From Brachypodium distachyon (Eukaryota; Streptophyta; Magnoliopsida; Poales; Poaceae): DNA of 64,000 bases. The position numbers and the translations under genes are program-made. Positions 1 to 11,680 of the stretch are shown piece by piece. The stretch is taken from NCBI RefSeq assembly GCF_000005505.3, contig NC_016132.3, forward strand, positions 42,112,914 through 42,176,913, in the 5' to 3' direction. The notes beneath the pieces were generated by a model that did not search any database, was not told the DNA's origin, and saw only the letters and a program-made list of their open reading frames with translations. Positions within the stretch are counted from its first letter, which is position 1. Each line of letters opens with the position of its first letter.

Positions 1-1250
1 CCTTAATGGGTTCATTGGCGTTGTGTTGTAATCATGAACTGAGTTTTTTTGTTTTCTTATGTTCTTGCTTTGCCCCTCAGGTTTCCTTCTGGGAATATAT
101 TTAGGTGGGGATTCTCCCCCCCCCCCCTCCCCGATCTCTCAAAAAAAAACTGGCACACCGGACCAATCATTCAGTACACCAATAACCACTAACTAAGTTG
201 GGCTTCCAAGCAATTCATTTTTACTTCCATAGAAGAACAAGGCATGTTTCTACAAATTAGAAGGGAGAAAGTGACCAAAACTAAGCTTACTCTGCCTTTA
301 TAAAATTGTGCTTGACGTTCATGAGGACCTATTGTCACAACAAGGGAAGACGAGGGACTGCGGTGACAGCGCAGCGGGGCAACGGAGGTGCGGTTAGCGG
401 CGCTGGGAAGGCCAGCATCGGGGAGGGCAGTGTATATGTGGGCTGCGACCATGAGAGCGCCAGAGATGGCGGCGGAGACGGGGCCTGCCGGTGGAGGGGA
501 GGCAAGCGCGAAACCCTAGTTGAGAGAGGGAAAGAGAGAACCCTAGCTTGCCATAATTAGCAAGTGAGGAGGTGGGGAGAACAGAGGAACGTACGTGGGC
601 CGTTTGATCTGCGCGTATGGATCGGATTTTATTTTCTTGCCAAGTTGGTGCCAGTACATATACAAATACAGATACGTATTTATAAGTAGTACAGATACAA
701 ACTAGTGGACTGGTTCTGGCCGACGCACGTGCCCAGTCCAATCCACAGCCAAAACCTTGCCTCTCTCTTGATCATTTGTGTACCTTGGCTACAGATTTCT
801 CAAGACGACGCTCATCTACTGATCATAGAGCCCGTTCCAGAAAGTGTGAATGATCGGACTCGACAATGCCTACGTCGTGAGAAAAAAAATGGAGACCGCA
901 GGACGTATTGGCTTGATTACCCGACCCAAATAACATACACATTCGACAATATCTACAGTACATTGTGCTTCAGATCGCTCTTTACAATCGGATTAAACAT
1001 TCTTTCTAGAGTTTCTTCTGTAATTTACTTGTAGGGGGCACACGAGCCTGCAATAGTGAGCTAAGGGAAGAGATGCCATCAGTAGGAAGCCTCCAGGCAG
1101 GCACTACGCCTAGCTGATGTTGTTTGGAAGAAGTGAAGAACAAGTACAAGTGTGATTCTATGATCACTGACACAGCCTGGAATACCGACATCATGCCGGA
1201 ATGCAGTCAAGAGCAACTTCTAGAACCATATACAAGCAAACAGAACTCTC
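1..1250. other. No gene recognised downstream of the NLR
   Basis: I see no coding region with a recognisable domain here. A run of 12 C residues lies at 116-127, followed by a short A run near 140. Short open frames on both strands have no family resemblance. The segment lies beyond the 3' end of the minus-strand NLR homologue and could include part of its old 3' untranslated region, but nothing in the sequence proves that. Confidence 0.4.
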
Positions 1251-1399
1251 ATTAGAACCCATTGAAATCACACATACGAGCAACTGGAGGCTGTAGTTAT
1301 GCACTTACTCTGACGATCATCGATCTCGAAGTGATACTGCCAGGCTGGACCATGCCATCAAATCATGACGGACTCACCATGGCTGACTTCAGTGCAACA

Positions 1400-2480
1400 C
1401 AAGATCAAATCGACCAAAAACCATATCATCTCGTGTGCAGCATGCTGCGCAAGATCAAAATGACGGTTGGATCATCTCATCCCTTGTGTATCATCGGCTC
1501 TAGACAGCTAGAACAATGTGTAATCCCCTGTTTCGTTGATTAACGAAACTCTCTTTACTCCAAAAAAAAAAGTTGATTGAGGACGTACATACACTGCAGT
1601 TAAATTCAGGTTGGTGGCAAAGCAGCAGCGGTAGCAACAGTAGTTGTTTGGTCTAACTGCAGGGAGAATGAACGTGTTAATTATTATACATCAACGATTA
1701 TACATCAACGGGCTATCAGTTACAGTTCCTCAGGAACCTCCCTACATCGTCCATCGGTACATACTTTTGAATAGATGATTTCTAGAAGATAGAATTCAAA
1801 ACAAAGTTCTGAACTCTGTAAAACAGTTGACCATGGGGAAAAACATGGCAGAAGCAAATAAAGAAACTGAATTGGCAACGATATTAGAAGCAAAACAAAA
1901 TTCTGAACTCTGCAGACTTACAAGTGATCTCGACGACGTCCTGACCTGTAGATGCTGCAGGAAGGTCACATGGCTGCTGCAGAAGCCTCATTAGACCTCA
2001 GGTCTTATCAATCAGCTAGAAGATCTGGCAGTCTAAGTCCGGTAGAGGCTTCGGGCTGTAGTGATGCTGAAGGGCCATGGTCGACTGTGCTGATGCGCTC
2101 TCTCCACTGCACTGCAAGATCAAATCGACTAAAACCATAAGCATCTAATCTCATCTCCAGCACGCAGCAAAGTGGTTTATAATGCAGAGCGAACCTAATC
2201 CTTTTTTTCTTCCAGGAACTCGATGCTTTGGAATCTGCAAAATTGCTTGAGTGATAATTGCCGAAGTGTAAGCAGACCACAGGAGGGTGACACAAGATGG
2301 TTGAAAACAGATACCCTACTTAAGTTCAGGTCGGCGTAGTGCAGCAGCAGTGGCAACAGTACTAGTACTGTCCTATCTGCTGGGAGACTGGACACATGTT
2401 AGCAAGGATCTACAGCATCCATCAGTGCATACTTTCACACAGAATAATGGATAATTTCCAGAAGTAAGATAAAGTTTAAC
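1400..2480. repeat. Diverged tandem duplication of about 0.7 kb
   Basis: Two stretches share the same succession of short blocks. The block AGATCAAATCGAC with the following AAACCAT occurs near 1403-1425 and 2118-2140. The block TTCAGGT followed by AGCAGCAG occurs near 1605 and 2325. The block CATACTTT recurs near 1757 and 2424. Offsets are 667-720 bp and identity is low, so this is an old local duplication 3' of the NLR with later indels. Confidence 0.45.
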
Positions 2481-2806
2481 AAGCACACGTAATAGCACTT
2501 CATATCAGAGCTGCTATACTCCGGTCAATCCAAATTTTATGCACTGAACATAGTCGAGCAAATCACTGCATTGGAAAGGTAAGTTGCTGAGGAAGAAAGC
2601 TTACATATGAACTCGCTTTTGCTGCGGGAATTATGCTGCACAACATTTATACTGCAGAGAAAGGATAAAAAAAATAAGCCACCATCAGGTTTTTACTCAC
2701 ACCAGGAAAACAACTGACAGCCGTCACAAAAAAATAAACGGAAAGGAAACAACTTACAGGCTACAACCAATAACGAGTAAAGCATTGCATATTTCTCCTT
2801 CTAAGC

Positions 2807-2945
2807 CTGTTGCAATAGCAGCTCTTCTTCCTCTCCTGGGTCTTCAGAAGTCGAGCCCGCCTCTTCTTCCTCACTTGCATCTTCAGAATTCGAACCCACC
2901 TCTTCTTTTGACCTGTCTAGAAAAGTCGACCAAGGCTCTGAAAAA
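2807..2945 (-). other. Possible acidic C-terminal exon remnant
   Basis: On the minus strand an open frame with two Glu-rich, Ser/Asp-containing clusters ends in a stop near 2807. It is preceded by a good acceptor-like sequence, TTGGTCTTTTTCAG, whose AG lies near 2946. Acidic tails occur on some plant proteins, and the position just downstream of the NLR suggests a last exon. However, the only donor I can see at the end of the LRR exon (CA|GTAAAT near 3300) joins in the wrong phase. It may therefore be untranslated or unrelated. The stretches on either side, 2480-2806 and 2946-3297, show nothing else. Confidence 0.25.
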
Positions 2946-3297
2946 GACCAAGAGTTTTGTACAACAGATCAGCAAACAATTTCAAGCTATTATTTCCTTC
3001 GGTTAAGCTTCCGAATCAGTGTAATCACTTAACCACAGCCCTTGTGTAGGAAAAAGAACAAACTGAAAACGATTAGTAATAAAAAAGTACAGCAAGAATG
3101 CATTGATCCAGATTACAGCGTATCGGTTTAATCAGTAAGCTACATGATGGTAAAGCATGGCTCATATAAGGACATAAGGCCAAAGAGCGACACATTAACA
3201 TATACCGAAGAATGAATACTTTGAATTCCGAGATCATTACAAATTATTGCAAAAGCATGTGCAAATGATGCCATAAGTAACTAAGAGAAGAGAAGAT

Positions 3298-6054
3298 TTA
3301 CTGGGCCTTTGGGAGTTTCGCACCTTTAATTAATATGACTTCTGGTATGTGAGAAACCATGTCGGCATCCTCCCCTTGGCACCTATCAACCAGAGTTGGG
3401 CAGCCCCAAATGGAGAGATCCTTCAAGGCGGTCAGGTTGCGGAAGCTCTCAGGCAAAGATGTAAAATTGGGGCAATCTGCGATGTAAAATTCTTGAAGGG
3501 AAATGAGCTGTCCCAGCCATTCTGGCAATATATCTAGACCTTTGCACTCATTCAACGAAAGTAATCTGAGACTGGTAAGCTTGTTCATGCTTTCAGGCAA
3601 AGATGTCAAATTGGGGCAACAGATGATCGAAAATTCTTGTAGGGAAGTGACCTGTCCCAGCCCTTCTGGTAATACATCTAGGACTTTGCACTGATCCAAC
3701 AGTAGTGCTCTGACAGAAGTAAGGTTCTTCATGCTTTCAGGCAAAGATGTCAAATTGGGGCAATCAACGATGGAAATGTTTCGAGTTGCCCCAACCATTC
3801 CGGCAGTAACTCCAAGTCCTTCAACGATCCCAAATATAGATTTCTCAGAGACATGAAGCATCGAATGGCCTCTGGCAAGACCCTAAATCCGCAGCATGAT
3901 GCAACTTGAAGTATCTCAAGGGTGGGGAGGTGCTGAAGTCCATCCCATTTGTCCAGCGAAAAGTTGCAGTTTCTTATTACCATTTCAAAGGGAAGAGTGG
4001 AGGACAGAAGCATCCCAAATCCTCCTTGTGGCAATACCTCGTCGCTGTTTGTTATGGACCACAACATACATCTTGGGGGATATGGTAGGAACTTCAACTT
4101 TGGGCAGTCTACTAATTCCACGCTATGCAAATTTGGGATTAAAAATTCTTCATTTTCTTCACCTGACCGTGTTGTCCACCATTCCACTAAATTCTCCATT
4201 GACATCAATGTCACAGCTCTTAATTTCATGCAAGTTCCACCTTCTCCGTAGAATTCCCTGCCAATTTTCCTGATGTTAGGAATGTTTTCCATTTTCAGGC
4301 TTCTTAAATTTGGGAGCCGCGCAAATGGAGGAAGAGCATCGCATGTTCCAAAATCAGAAAGTCCAAGGTAGGTGAGTGAAGGGAGGTAGGAGGAGATCTC
4401 GGACATCCAGTTTGGGAAATCCTTGCACATATACCCAGTCAGCATAAATTTTTCAATGGTCCGAGGAGGTACAAGTCTCTCTAACACAGATCTATCCTGA
4501 TCTCCTTGAGATCCCCATCCAAGAATTAGCATTCTCAGATCTGATTTATCACGCAGCTTGGCTCTCTCGGCATCCGCTGGATGCCTGACATTCTGAAGTT
4601 CTTCAACATACAGCTCACGACAAGTCAGCTGCGCAAGCTCGACTATACTGCTACAGCCTTTATGTTCTATCTCATGTACAGTATGTAGTGTACTTTCTGG
4701 CAAATTTAGATTATCTCTAATCTCTTGAGCCTTGTCAAACACTTTAGGTTGTGCTGATGTGACCTTAAGCTGAGTAAGACTAGTCATTCTACTGATGATA
4801 TCTGGCAAGTCAATGAGAGACGAAGTAGAAGAGATGTCCAATGATTGAAGCTTAAGGTCACCTAACAAGGAGGGGAGCTTTTCGAGCCTCATACAATATG
4901 CAAAATTGAGATGATTTAGCTTAAACATGTTGCACAACGAATCGGGCAGTTGTTGCAGCTTGCAACAACTTGTTAGGTTCAAAGATTCAAGCTCTGAAAG
5001 GTTTCCAAACGAGTCAGGGAGTTTACTAAGGTCATGGCAGTCTGAAAGATCAAGTTCTTTCAAACGAATAAGCTGGCAAAATGATTCTGGGAGCATGGTC
5101 ACCTTGTAGCAATCAGAGAGATTCAAGAACCCAAGCTTTTGAAGGTTCCCAAAATCTTGTGGCAGGTTTTCTAGCTTATGGCAATTTGATAGGTTCAGAT
5201 ACTCTAAGGAGTCAAGTTTAACATTGTCAGGTAATTTGGTTAGCTTCGAACAACCTGACAAGTTTAGGAATACGAGTTTTGGAAGGCTACCAAATTCATC
5301 AGGGAGCTTTTGAATGGCACGGCACTCTGACATGTCCAGGTGCCGTAAACATATCAGCTCACAGATTGACTCGGGCAACTCTTGGAGTTTATAACATCCC
5401 AATAAGTTGAAGAAAGAAAGTTTAGAGAGTTTCTCCAATGATACAGGTAGCTTACTGAGGCTGCTATTACCAGATAGGTCCAAATAGCAAAGTTTGTGCA
5501 GGCTACAGATTTTGTCAGGCAAGGTTTCAAGTAAGCATTTGGACAGAATTAGAGTTTGCATGTATTGAAGTGTGTGGAAAGACATTGGAAGGGATGAAAT
5601 TGGCAAGGCAGTAGCATCAAGGTACCTAAGTAGCTTTGATTGATGAATGGAAGATGACAGCATTATGTTGCTTGGAGTGGATTGACCTTCAACTGAACAT
5701 CCACCATGTTCCAAGTTGCTTGGAATAGATTGCCCTCTAACCGAGTTCCCATTTAAGTCCAAGACACGCAAGTGCTTGGATCGAGAAAATGCCATTCGGG
5801 GAAGTTGTTGTTTACTTGAATCCCTAAAATGGAGGGATCTAACTTTAGCTGGCAGATCTCTGAAAACCTTTGATTGATTCTGGTAGTTGAACAGTTGTGC
5901 GTGTCGGCAATAACGAGCTTTGCTCCAAGTACTAGGTTCAGGTTCATTAGCATCCAGAACAACAAATTCACCGGTAGTAATTGTTGAAGCGAGATCATGA
6001 ACCAAATCATGTGTGGTGAGCTCCTGAGGAGCTTTTGCATGCACTGGACTTGGA
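3298..6054 (-). pseudogene. NLR exon 3: MHD motif and leucine-rich repeats
   Basis: The exon starts after a TTAG acceptor near 6055. The MHD motif reads THDLVHDLA, with Thr for the usual Met. More than 20 leucine-rich repeats follow. Between about 5570 and 4850 they are a regular run of roughly 24-residue units of the form LPxSxxxLxxLxxLxLSxC. The first frame runs to 3750 (764 codons) and the last repeats continue in another frame from about 3861 to the stop at 3298, ending GAKLPKAQ. The crossover at 3755-3790 is a net frameshift within one repeat, so the repeat register is otherwise conserved. The exon is of normal length for the family. Confidence 0.85.
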
Positions 6055-6121
6055 CTAACGTGAAGAAATAGCTACTATTAAAACAGGATCGCAAGATAAA
6101 ATGCAGAATCCAATAAACATA

Positions 6122-6370
6122 CTCCCTCCGTTCCATAATTCTTGTCATGGTTTTAGTTCAAGTGATTAATCGTATACTGCTAACCATGTTTACTGTTTGT
6201 CTTACATTTATACTAGAATTTTCCACGGGGACTTATCACTATTATTAAAATGGCAACCGTGATGTCATTAGCACATATGTTAATTTCAATAGCGCTATGA
6301 AAATATCAAATATGATTATCAATTTAATGATAAGGCCCTTGGAACGGACAAGAACTTTTGCCTCCCGAGC
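6122..6370. mobile_element. Decayed Stowaway-like MITE in NLR intron 2
   Basis: A canonical Stowaway left end, TA then CTCCCTCCGTTCC, starts at about 6122. A decayed inverted partner, GGAACGGACAAGAAC, lies near 6340-6355. The right terminus is no longer canonical, so the element is a remnant. Confidence 0.4.
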
Positions 6371-6417
6371 TGAAGGGAACCCTTTATTTAAAATAACAAA
6401 AATAATATTTAAAGGTT

Positions 6418-6955
6418 GAGTAAACTACACCACTAGTCCATGAACTAGGCAAAAATGAACATTTTAGTCCACGAACTCGGAAAACGCACACTTAAACCCT
6501 TAAACTAGGACTACTATGTCACTTCAGTCCAAAAAACGGTTTGACGAGGCTTAAACATGCCATGTGGCCACCACGTCAGCTTCGGCTAGGACCACAGGCT
6601 ACTACTCGATTTTCTAGGATTTTTTTGCAAAATCACCTTGCTCGAGCCGCCGCGAGGGGCATGCGGCTGCGCCCAGGCGGGGATCCTGGGGCCCTAAGAA
6701 CCACACCGTTGCCACCGCCGCCTCGCCTGAGGTTGCTATCAAGCCCACAACGCTCAATTTTGACGAGAGGACGCCGATGAAGGGGTCGCCGAAGCCGACG
6801 TGGCGGTCACGTGGCGTGTTTAAGCCTCGCCTAACGGTTTTTGGACTAAAGTGACACAGTAGTCCCGGTTTAGGGGTTTAAGTGTGCGTTTTCCGAGTTC
6901 GTGGACTAAAGTGTTCATTTTTGCCGAGTTCATGTACTAGTGGTGTATTTTACTC
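6418..6955. mobile_element. Mutator-like element (Pack-MULE type), 538 bp
   Basis: The element has terminal inverted repeats of about 165 bp, opening with GAGTAAAc/aTACACCACTAGT, flanked by a perfect 9-bp direct repeat TTAAAGGTT at 6409-6417 and 6956-6964. A 9-bp target duplication with long inverted ends is the mark of the Mutator superfamily. Between the ends, about 6630-6790, lies a GC-rich stretch unlike the AT-rich intron around it, consistent with a captured host gene fragment, although I cannot name its source. The element carries no transposase. It sits in intron 2 of the NLR homologue. Confidence 0.85.
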
Positions 6956-7040
6956 TTAAAGGTTTTGATTTTTTTTTCATTGTGAATATAGATATATTTG
7001 CCTATACATTTTTGTCAAAAGATACGTAGATTTTTTTCTC

Positions 7041-7122
7041 TGTGCAAAAATCACAAATTTGTAGATCTAGACTAGTAAAGTGTTGATCTATTTGAAATCT
7101 ACAAATTTGTGATTTTTGCACA
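7041..7122. repeat. Perfect 26-bp inverted repeat in NLR intron 2
   Basis: The arms 7041-7066 and 7097-7122 are exact reverse complements around a 30-bp spacer. The arms contain ATCACAAATTTGTAGAT. The AT-rich sequence around it (about 6965-7260) resembles the interior of the fold-back element at 54620-55014, for example the related blocks near TTTACCTGGA and TTTTGAAACTCGGAAC. It is therefore probably a remnant of the same transposon family that has lost its ends. Confidence 0.6.
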
Positions 7123-7656
7123 CATCACAAATTAAAGTATTTCTTGATGAAAATTTATAGGTATGTTGAATTCATCTATATTTACCTGGACTAAAAATTC
7201 AGAAGTTTTTGAAACTCGGAACTATGATTTCATTTTTTCAAAAATAAATGAGTCCAAGCTTGAAAAAACATTTTCACCTTGGTACAGCTGGGTGACTAAA
7301 AGAAATAGTTATGTCTACTCCAATCAATATAATATGCACAAATAATTGGTAAGTACCATCATTGTATATATTAATGTATGTTCATTAGGTGAAAAATACT
7401 AGCTAAATGCTTCTCGATTTTTTGCAAATTCGACTAAAGTAAAATAAGTAAAATTATTTAAATTTTACCAACTGAAAACTGCCATTACAAAAACGCAATT
7501 TGAAATTTAAATTTAGATATAAAATATTTAATCACATATCTGAAATAAAAATTTATACCATATGAAATACTAAATGGAAAGAGTTTATTCCAAAGAGTAG
7601 AATGATAATAACCATCACATGTGTCTGAAAGAAAGTATAAGTTGAGTTTACTTCAT

Positions 7657-7677
7657 GAGAGAGAGAGAGAGAGAGAG
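7657..7677. repeat. GA microsatellite next to the intron 2 donor
   Basis: About 10.5 uninterrupted GA units lie 12 bp inside intron 2 of the NLR homologue, immediately after the GTACGT donor on the minus strand. On the transcribed strand this is a CT tract. Confidence 0.9.
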
Positions 7678-7689
7678 CTTGGTACGTAC

Positions 7690-8855
7690 CGAGGACGACC
7701 GTGAAATTTGTAGGAATGACATCCCTAGAAGGTACTTGATACACCTTTCACCGTCATCCTTTGCATGAATATAACCAAGAGCGATCCATTGCTGGATTAG
7801 ACGATCACCATCCATAACGAAGCCCTTTGGGAAGGCTGCTAAATATGTAAAACACAGTTTGAATTCCAGCTTCATGTAGTAATAGCTGAGCATGAGGCGT
7901 TCTAGTGTGTCCTTTTGGTCTCGCGAACCCAAATCGATCTTTGTGTCTCTTATATCTTCCCATTCTTTGACTGTTCTTAACTCGGACAACACTCTTCCGA
8001 GAGAATTTGCTATGAGTGGTACTCCTCCACACTTTGCTGCAATTTCCCTTCCAACTTCTTCCAAGCCACTTTGATCCTCATCAGGCCCAAATATCATTTG
8101 CTTCATTACTTGCCAGCAGTCCTCACTTGATAAAATACCCAGCTTGACTTGCTTAGACTCTGGCACGGGGCGGACTATCCTATGGTTTGCAAGAACACCA
8201 GTGCTCATTTTTGCCACCACGCTTTGGTTACACGTAGTAACTATAATCTTGCTACCCTTGCATCCGTATTGTAACACCCGTTTCAACTCTTCCAGTTTAT
8301 TTCCATCTTCTTCCTAGAGATCATCCAGAACAATTAAGTATCTTGTGGTAGCAAGTTCAATTTTTAATTTATCATGCAGAAACTGCAAAGTGCAATTGTC
8401 AACATTGATACTGCTATTTATGCTTTTCATGATGGAACTCGCAATTTTGCGCAAATCAAACTGCTCAGACACATGAACCCAGGCTTGGAAATTGAAGATG
8501 TTCACCCTCTCATCCGCCAAAACTGATTCTGCCATTGTTGATTTTCCTAGACCACCAAGCCCAACAATTGGAATGACAGAGATATTCTCACTAGCTTCGC
8601 TTTTCAGTAGCAGGTTGACTATTTTTCCTTCTCAACATCCCTCCCCACCATTCCAGTTTTCATGCCTTGATCATTGATGGCTGCAAAAGTTACTTCAATT
8701 CTGCTCCTCTCTGCCCGTGTTTCACGAGGCACAAGATTGAGAGTCTGGCAACCCTCGATTTCAATTTTGCCTATTTTCCCCTTCAGGCTCTTCATATTGT
8801 GGGCAATGCTGATTCGTTGGAGGAGTTGATTGTTCCGGGAAAAGAATAACTTGAA
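7690..8855 (-). pseudogene. NLR exon 2: NB-ARC domain with stop and frameshift
   Basis: The exon starts after a TTTTTTACAG acceptor with FKLFFSRNN. The nucleotide-binding switch motifs can be read in order: P-loop GLGGLGKST, RNBS-A-like FNFQAWVHVSEQFDL, kinase-2 YLIVLDDL then stop, RNBS-B GSKIIVTT, GLPL as CGGVPLIANSLG, and RNBS-D around CFTYLAAFPKGF. The frame upstream of the P-loop shifts by one base at an A run near 8625-8632. Kinase-2 normally continues with Trp; here the codon is TAG at 8314-8316, one base from TGG, and the frame carries on unchanged after it. A strong GTACGT donor closes the exon. The P-loop has Ser-Thr after Lys, which is tolerated in this family. Confidence 0.88.
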
Positions 8856-9301
8856 CTGTAAAAAAATGAAGACAACAATCATTTGCCATTGTCTTTTCAT
8901 TTCAAGTCTCACACTCGCATGTTAGTGAACTAGACTTCAGAGTGTTTAGTGATCATGAGAATTATTTCAGAGTGCAAAATCTTCTGAAAACACCCTAGAT
9001 CTTCAGAAAAAATGTCTCAATCCTTGTTGGAAGTTATTTTGACACAGTCAACTTTTAGGATTGAACATTTGCAATATGAATCTTAATATATTAGCTTCCA
9101 CCCTCCTCCACACATTTTTCAAAACTTTTCCTTTTTTTCTAAAAAGTTTGAAGTGGCCAGCTAGAGGAAAATGTATACAAGAAAAATGATACGATAAGTC
9201 ATTTCAAAAGTATAAGAGAAGATGGCTATTTAAGAATTTGATACAACATCTGAAATGACATTTTTACAAGAACTTTGAGTTTGAAGTGTGACTGTGAGTA
9301 C

Positions 9302-9607
9302 CTTCGATTGGGTTTTGCTGATGAGCTCGTTGGCGTCCAGCTCATCCAACACGTCCTCTACGTCGTAGACGACATCCTTGAATTTCATGAGCCACCGCCC
9401 AAAAGCTTTTCCATCTCTTTCTCCTCGCCGCAGCCTGTCATCGGCGTCATGCATCAGGGCCTCCAGATCTTTCATTTTCTCCTCCATGGCTTCCACATCG
9501 TCCCGGAACCCCCACAGCAGAGCGACTTCCTCTTTCACGAGCTCGCTAAGCTTGCTATCGATTTGTTCCCCTACGGCACTTGCAATCATGCCCCCAAGCT
9601 CCGCCAT
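9302..9607 (-). pseudogene. NLR exon 1: Rx-type coiled-coil domain
   Basis: The start codon at 9607 (reverse strand) opens a 102-codon exon beginning MAELGGMIASAVGEQI, typical of grass CC-NLRs. Heptad-like Leu/Val spacing runs through the exon. The EDVID-type region is present as VVYDVEDVLDELDANEL, a motif that in this family contacts the NB domain. The exon ends at a GTACTC donor. The frame itself is intact, so damage lies only in the later exons. A TATA-like sequence lies about 125 bp upstream. Confidence 0.88.
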
Positions 9608-9730
9608 GGCAGGCTGCGCAGAGCGAGGCAGGGAGGTAAGCTCTTGCTCCCTCTCTCACAAACTGGTACGTATATTGTCCTGATTGTGAAAGCAGAGCGG
9701 TAGGGAGCCGCTGCCTTGTGACTCCCTGCG

Positions 9731-9738
9731 TTTATAAT
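9731..9738 (-). promoter_or_regulatory. TATA-like box of the NLR homologue
   Basis: The reverse strand reads CCATTATAAACGC here, about 125 bp upstream of the NLR start codon at 9607. That is a normal plant spacing for a TATA box with a short leader. No transcript evidence is available. Confidence 0.5.
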
Positions 9739-9826
9739 GGATCAGCACAGGCCTGGATCAGCATGCTTTGCTTACAACTATTATCTCTCATTTTTAATTG
9801 GACCCGCTCGGGTCTTCTTCTGTTTT

Positions 9827-11680
9827 CAACTCTTGGGAACCAGTAGCCACCACTGCTTCACTCATTGTTGAGAAATGCGACCTTACAAGTTACAAGTACT
9901 TAATAACTAGTCCAGCCTGCCAACGGATGCATCATTCTTTTTTTTATGACCTTACAAGTACTTCACTTGTTGTGGCACCATCATGTATTAGTAATGTGTA
10001 TGGTGATCAAAACTATATCTGACTGGAATTTATATACATCACCATCATCATCAATTCAGCATGAGATTAATCAATAAGAATTTAACTGCCATTTCTGCAG
10101 TAATGTGTATGGTCATCAAAACTGTATAAGGTTGATTAAGAATTTGTGTTGATCTAGACTTGCTCGAGTCTTATCTTTTCTTTTTTCATTTCTTTTTTAC
10201 GCAAAGTATCTTTTCTTTTTCGGTACTAACCTATATATTAGGCAAATTCTACCGTACCCAATACTCCACCTGGCTTCGATGGAGTATTGGGGAAGGGCAC
10301 TTCCGTCTTTTCATATTTTCGCCTTAGTAAAAAATTAAAAAATATCACAGATCCTTTCCCTAAGCTTTCCCCGATGCCTTCTTCCTAATCACAGCGAGCC
10401 ACCGCCCTTCTCCCAGCCCGCGCCCTGCCGTCCTCCCTTTCTACAGGCATCCACCGCCGTCTCCCTACTCACAGAGCACCACCGCCCTACCCCTCCTCAC
10501 AGCGGGCGGCCGCTCCGCTCCATCCTGACCTATTCCCAGCCCGCCGCGCCGCCGCCCTTCTCCCAACCTGCACCGCTCTCCCACAAAGCTGCGGACAGAG
10601 GGCGATCCCACATCCTCGGACAGAGCTGCTGAGAATTGAATTTCGGGTTGCATTTGCTTTTAGTTGCTCATTTCTGTGTGCTTTATACTGCATATTCTTC
10701 AGCAATCTCCCATCAAATTTTACATCAGCAATAAAATCTAGACAGGGAAATGGGAAGATCTGAGCAGCAAAGTAATTTCTACCAAAATAAATCAAGCCAA
10801 ATTCGTACACGAGCACATGGAAGATCCGCAGAGGAGTGGAAGGAGGATTGAGTTCATCTCATCTAGGAAACCCCACTCCTACACGAGGTAGCCATAGCAC
10901 AGAGAAGGTTGGCGGATGTTTGGGTACTCTGGCACTCTGCAGCAGCGGAACAGCGCTGGCCGAACTCATCGGACAACGGGGCCATGGTCCGAGAGGGCCG
11001 CCACCGACGGGCCGTGCCTCCATGTCGAGGCGAGCTCCGGGAGGAGGTCTGCAGGGGCGGAGGGAGTGGAGGAGGTCTGCAGTGGGCGCCGGAGGAGAGC
11101 TTCTCATGCGACGGCGAGAGAGGGTGGGATGGGGAAGAAAACTGTTTCGTTTTATTTCCTCGTCTTTGTGAGTTTACATTTTTACCCTAGTGGACGAATA
11201 CTCCATCCAACTTTCACATGATACTCCACACTTCCAAATCGGAGTGTCAACGAGTAACAACTCATCTAAATTTCAGAGTACCGTAGAAGAGCTCATATAT
11301 TAAGTCAACTCTTGGAACCAGCCGACCATGATGGAAGTTCCATCGATGAGAGGTACGACCTAAGAACTATACAAAATACACAGTACCCCAGCTTGTCAGT
11401 TGCTTGCTAATGGATGCATCATGCATCCTTTTTCTATATATTACGAGCTGCCAGCACCTATATGACTGGAACGGGAATATGTACATATACAGCAACATTA
11501 TGAAGATGCAGAACCTAATATCGATGAGAGATACGACCTAACAAGTAACAACTATAAATACACAATACTCCAGTTTGCCAGTTGCCAATGGATACATGGT
11601 CCTATTATATTGCGAGTTGCCAGCACCAATTACTCTGACTGGAATGAGAATATGTATATATACATCAACACTACGAAGAC
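9827..11680. repeat. Tandem triplication upstream of the NLR, split by an insertion
   Basis: A unit starting AACTCTTGGgAACCAG occurs at about 9827-10036 and 11306-11520, and a partial third copy begins at 11521. Shared blocks in order are GAxxTACGACCTxA, a CCAGxxTGCCAG-like block, AATGGATxCAT and TGACTGGAA followed by TATATACATCA. Copies 2 and 3 have a period of 178 bp; copy 1 is more diverged. Within copy 1 the block AGTAATGTGTATGG is itself repeated 109 bp later (about 9991 and 10100). The first copy is separated from the others by the fold-back candidate at 10241-11295. Confidence 0.6.
10241..11295. mobile_element. Fold-back element candidate with GC-rich core
   Basis: The ends contain matching inverted blocks: TTCTACCGTAC at the left and its complement-like GTACCGTAGAA at the right. 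Both sides carry GGAGTATT or ACTCCA motifs farther in. The flanks show a near 9-bp repeat, TATATATTA on the left and CATATATTA on the right. The middle (about 10390-11150) is GC-rich with coding-like composition in several frames, but no frame has a recognisable domain. This would fit another Pack-MULE-like insertion. The inverted ends are poorly conserved, so the call is tentative. Confidence 0.4.

Larger units (their letters stand above)
3298..9607 (-). pseudogene. CC-NB-LRR resistance-gene homologue, broken
   Basis: This is a plant NLR immune receptor homologue of the grass RGA type. Such proteins sense pathogen effectors inside the cell. Three exons are visible on the minus strand: a coiled-coil exon (9302-9607), an NB-ARC exon (7690-8855) and an LRR exon (3298-6054). 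Intron 1 (8856-9301) has clean GT and AG borders in phase 0. Intron 2 (6055-7689) contains a Mutator-like element, a GA microsatellite and a long inverted repeat. Domain order and motifs are complete, but there are three lesions: a 1-nt frameshift in an A run just upstream of the P-loop (about 8625-8632), a TAG in place of the kinase-2 tryptophan (8314-8316), and a frameshift in the distal LRR (about 3755-3790). The join across intron 2 is also not cleanly in phase. Three independent lesions argue for a pseudogene, although assembly errors could explain one or two. Confidence 0.88.
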
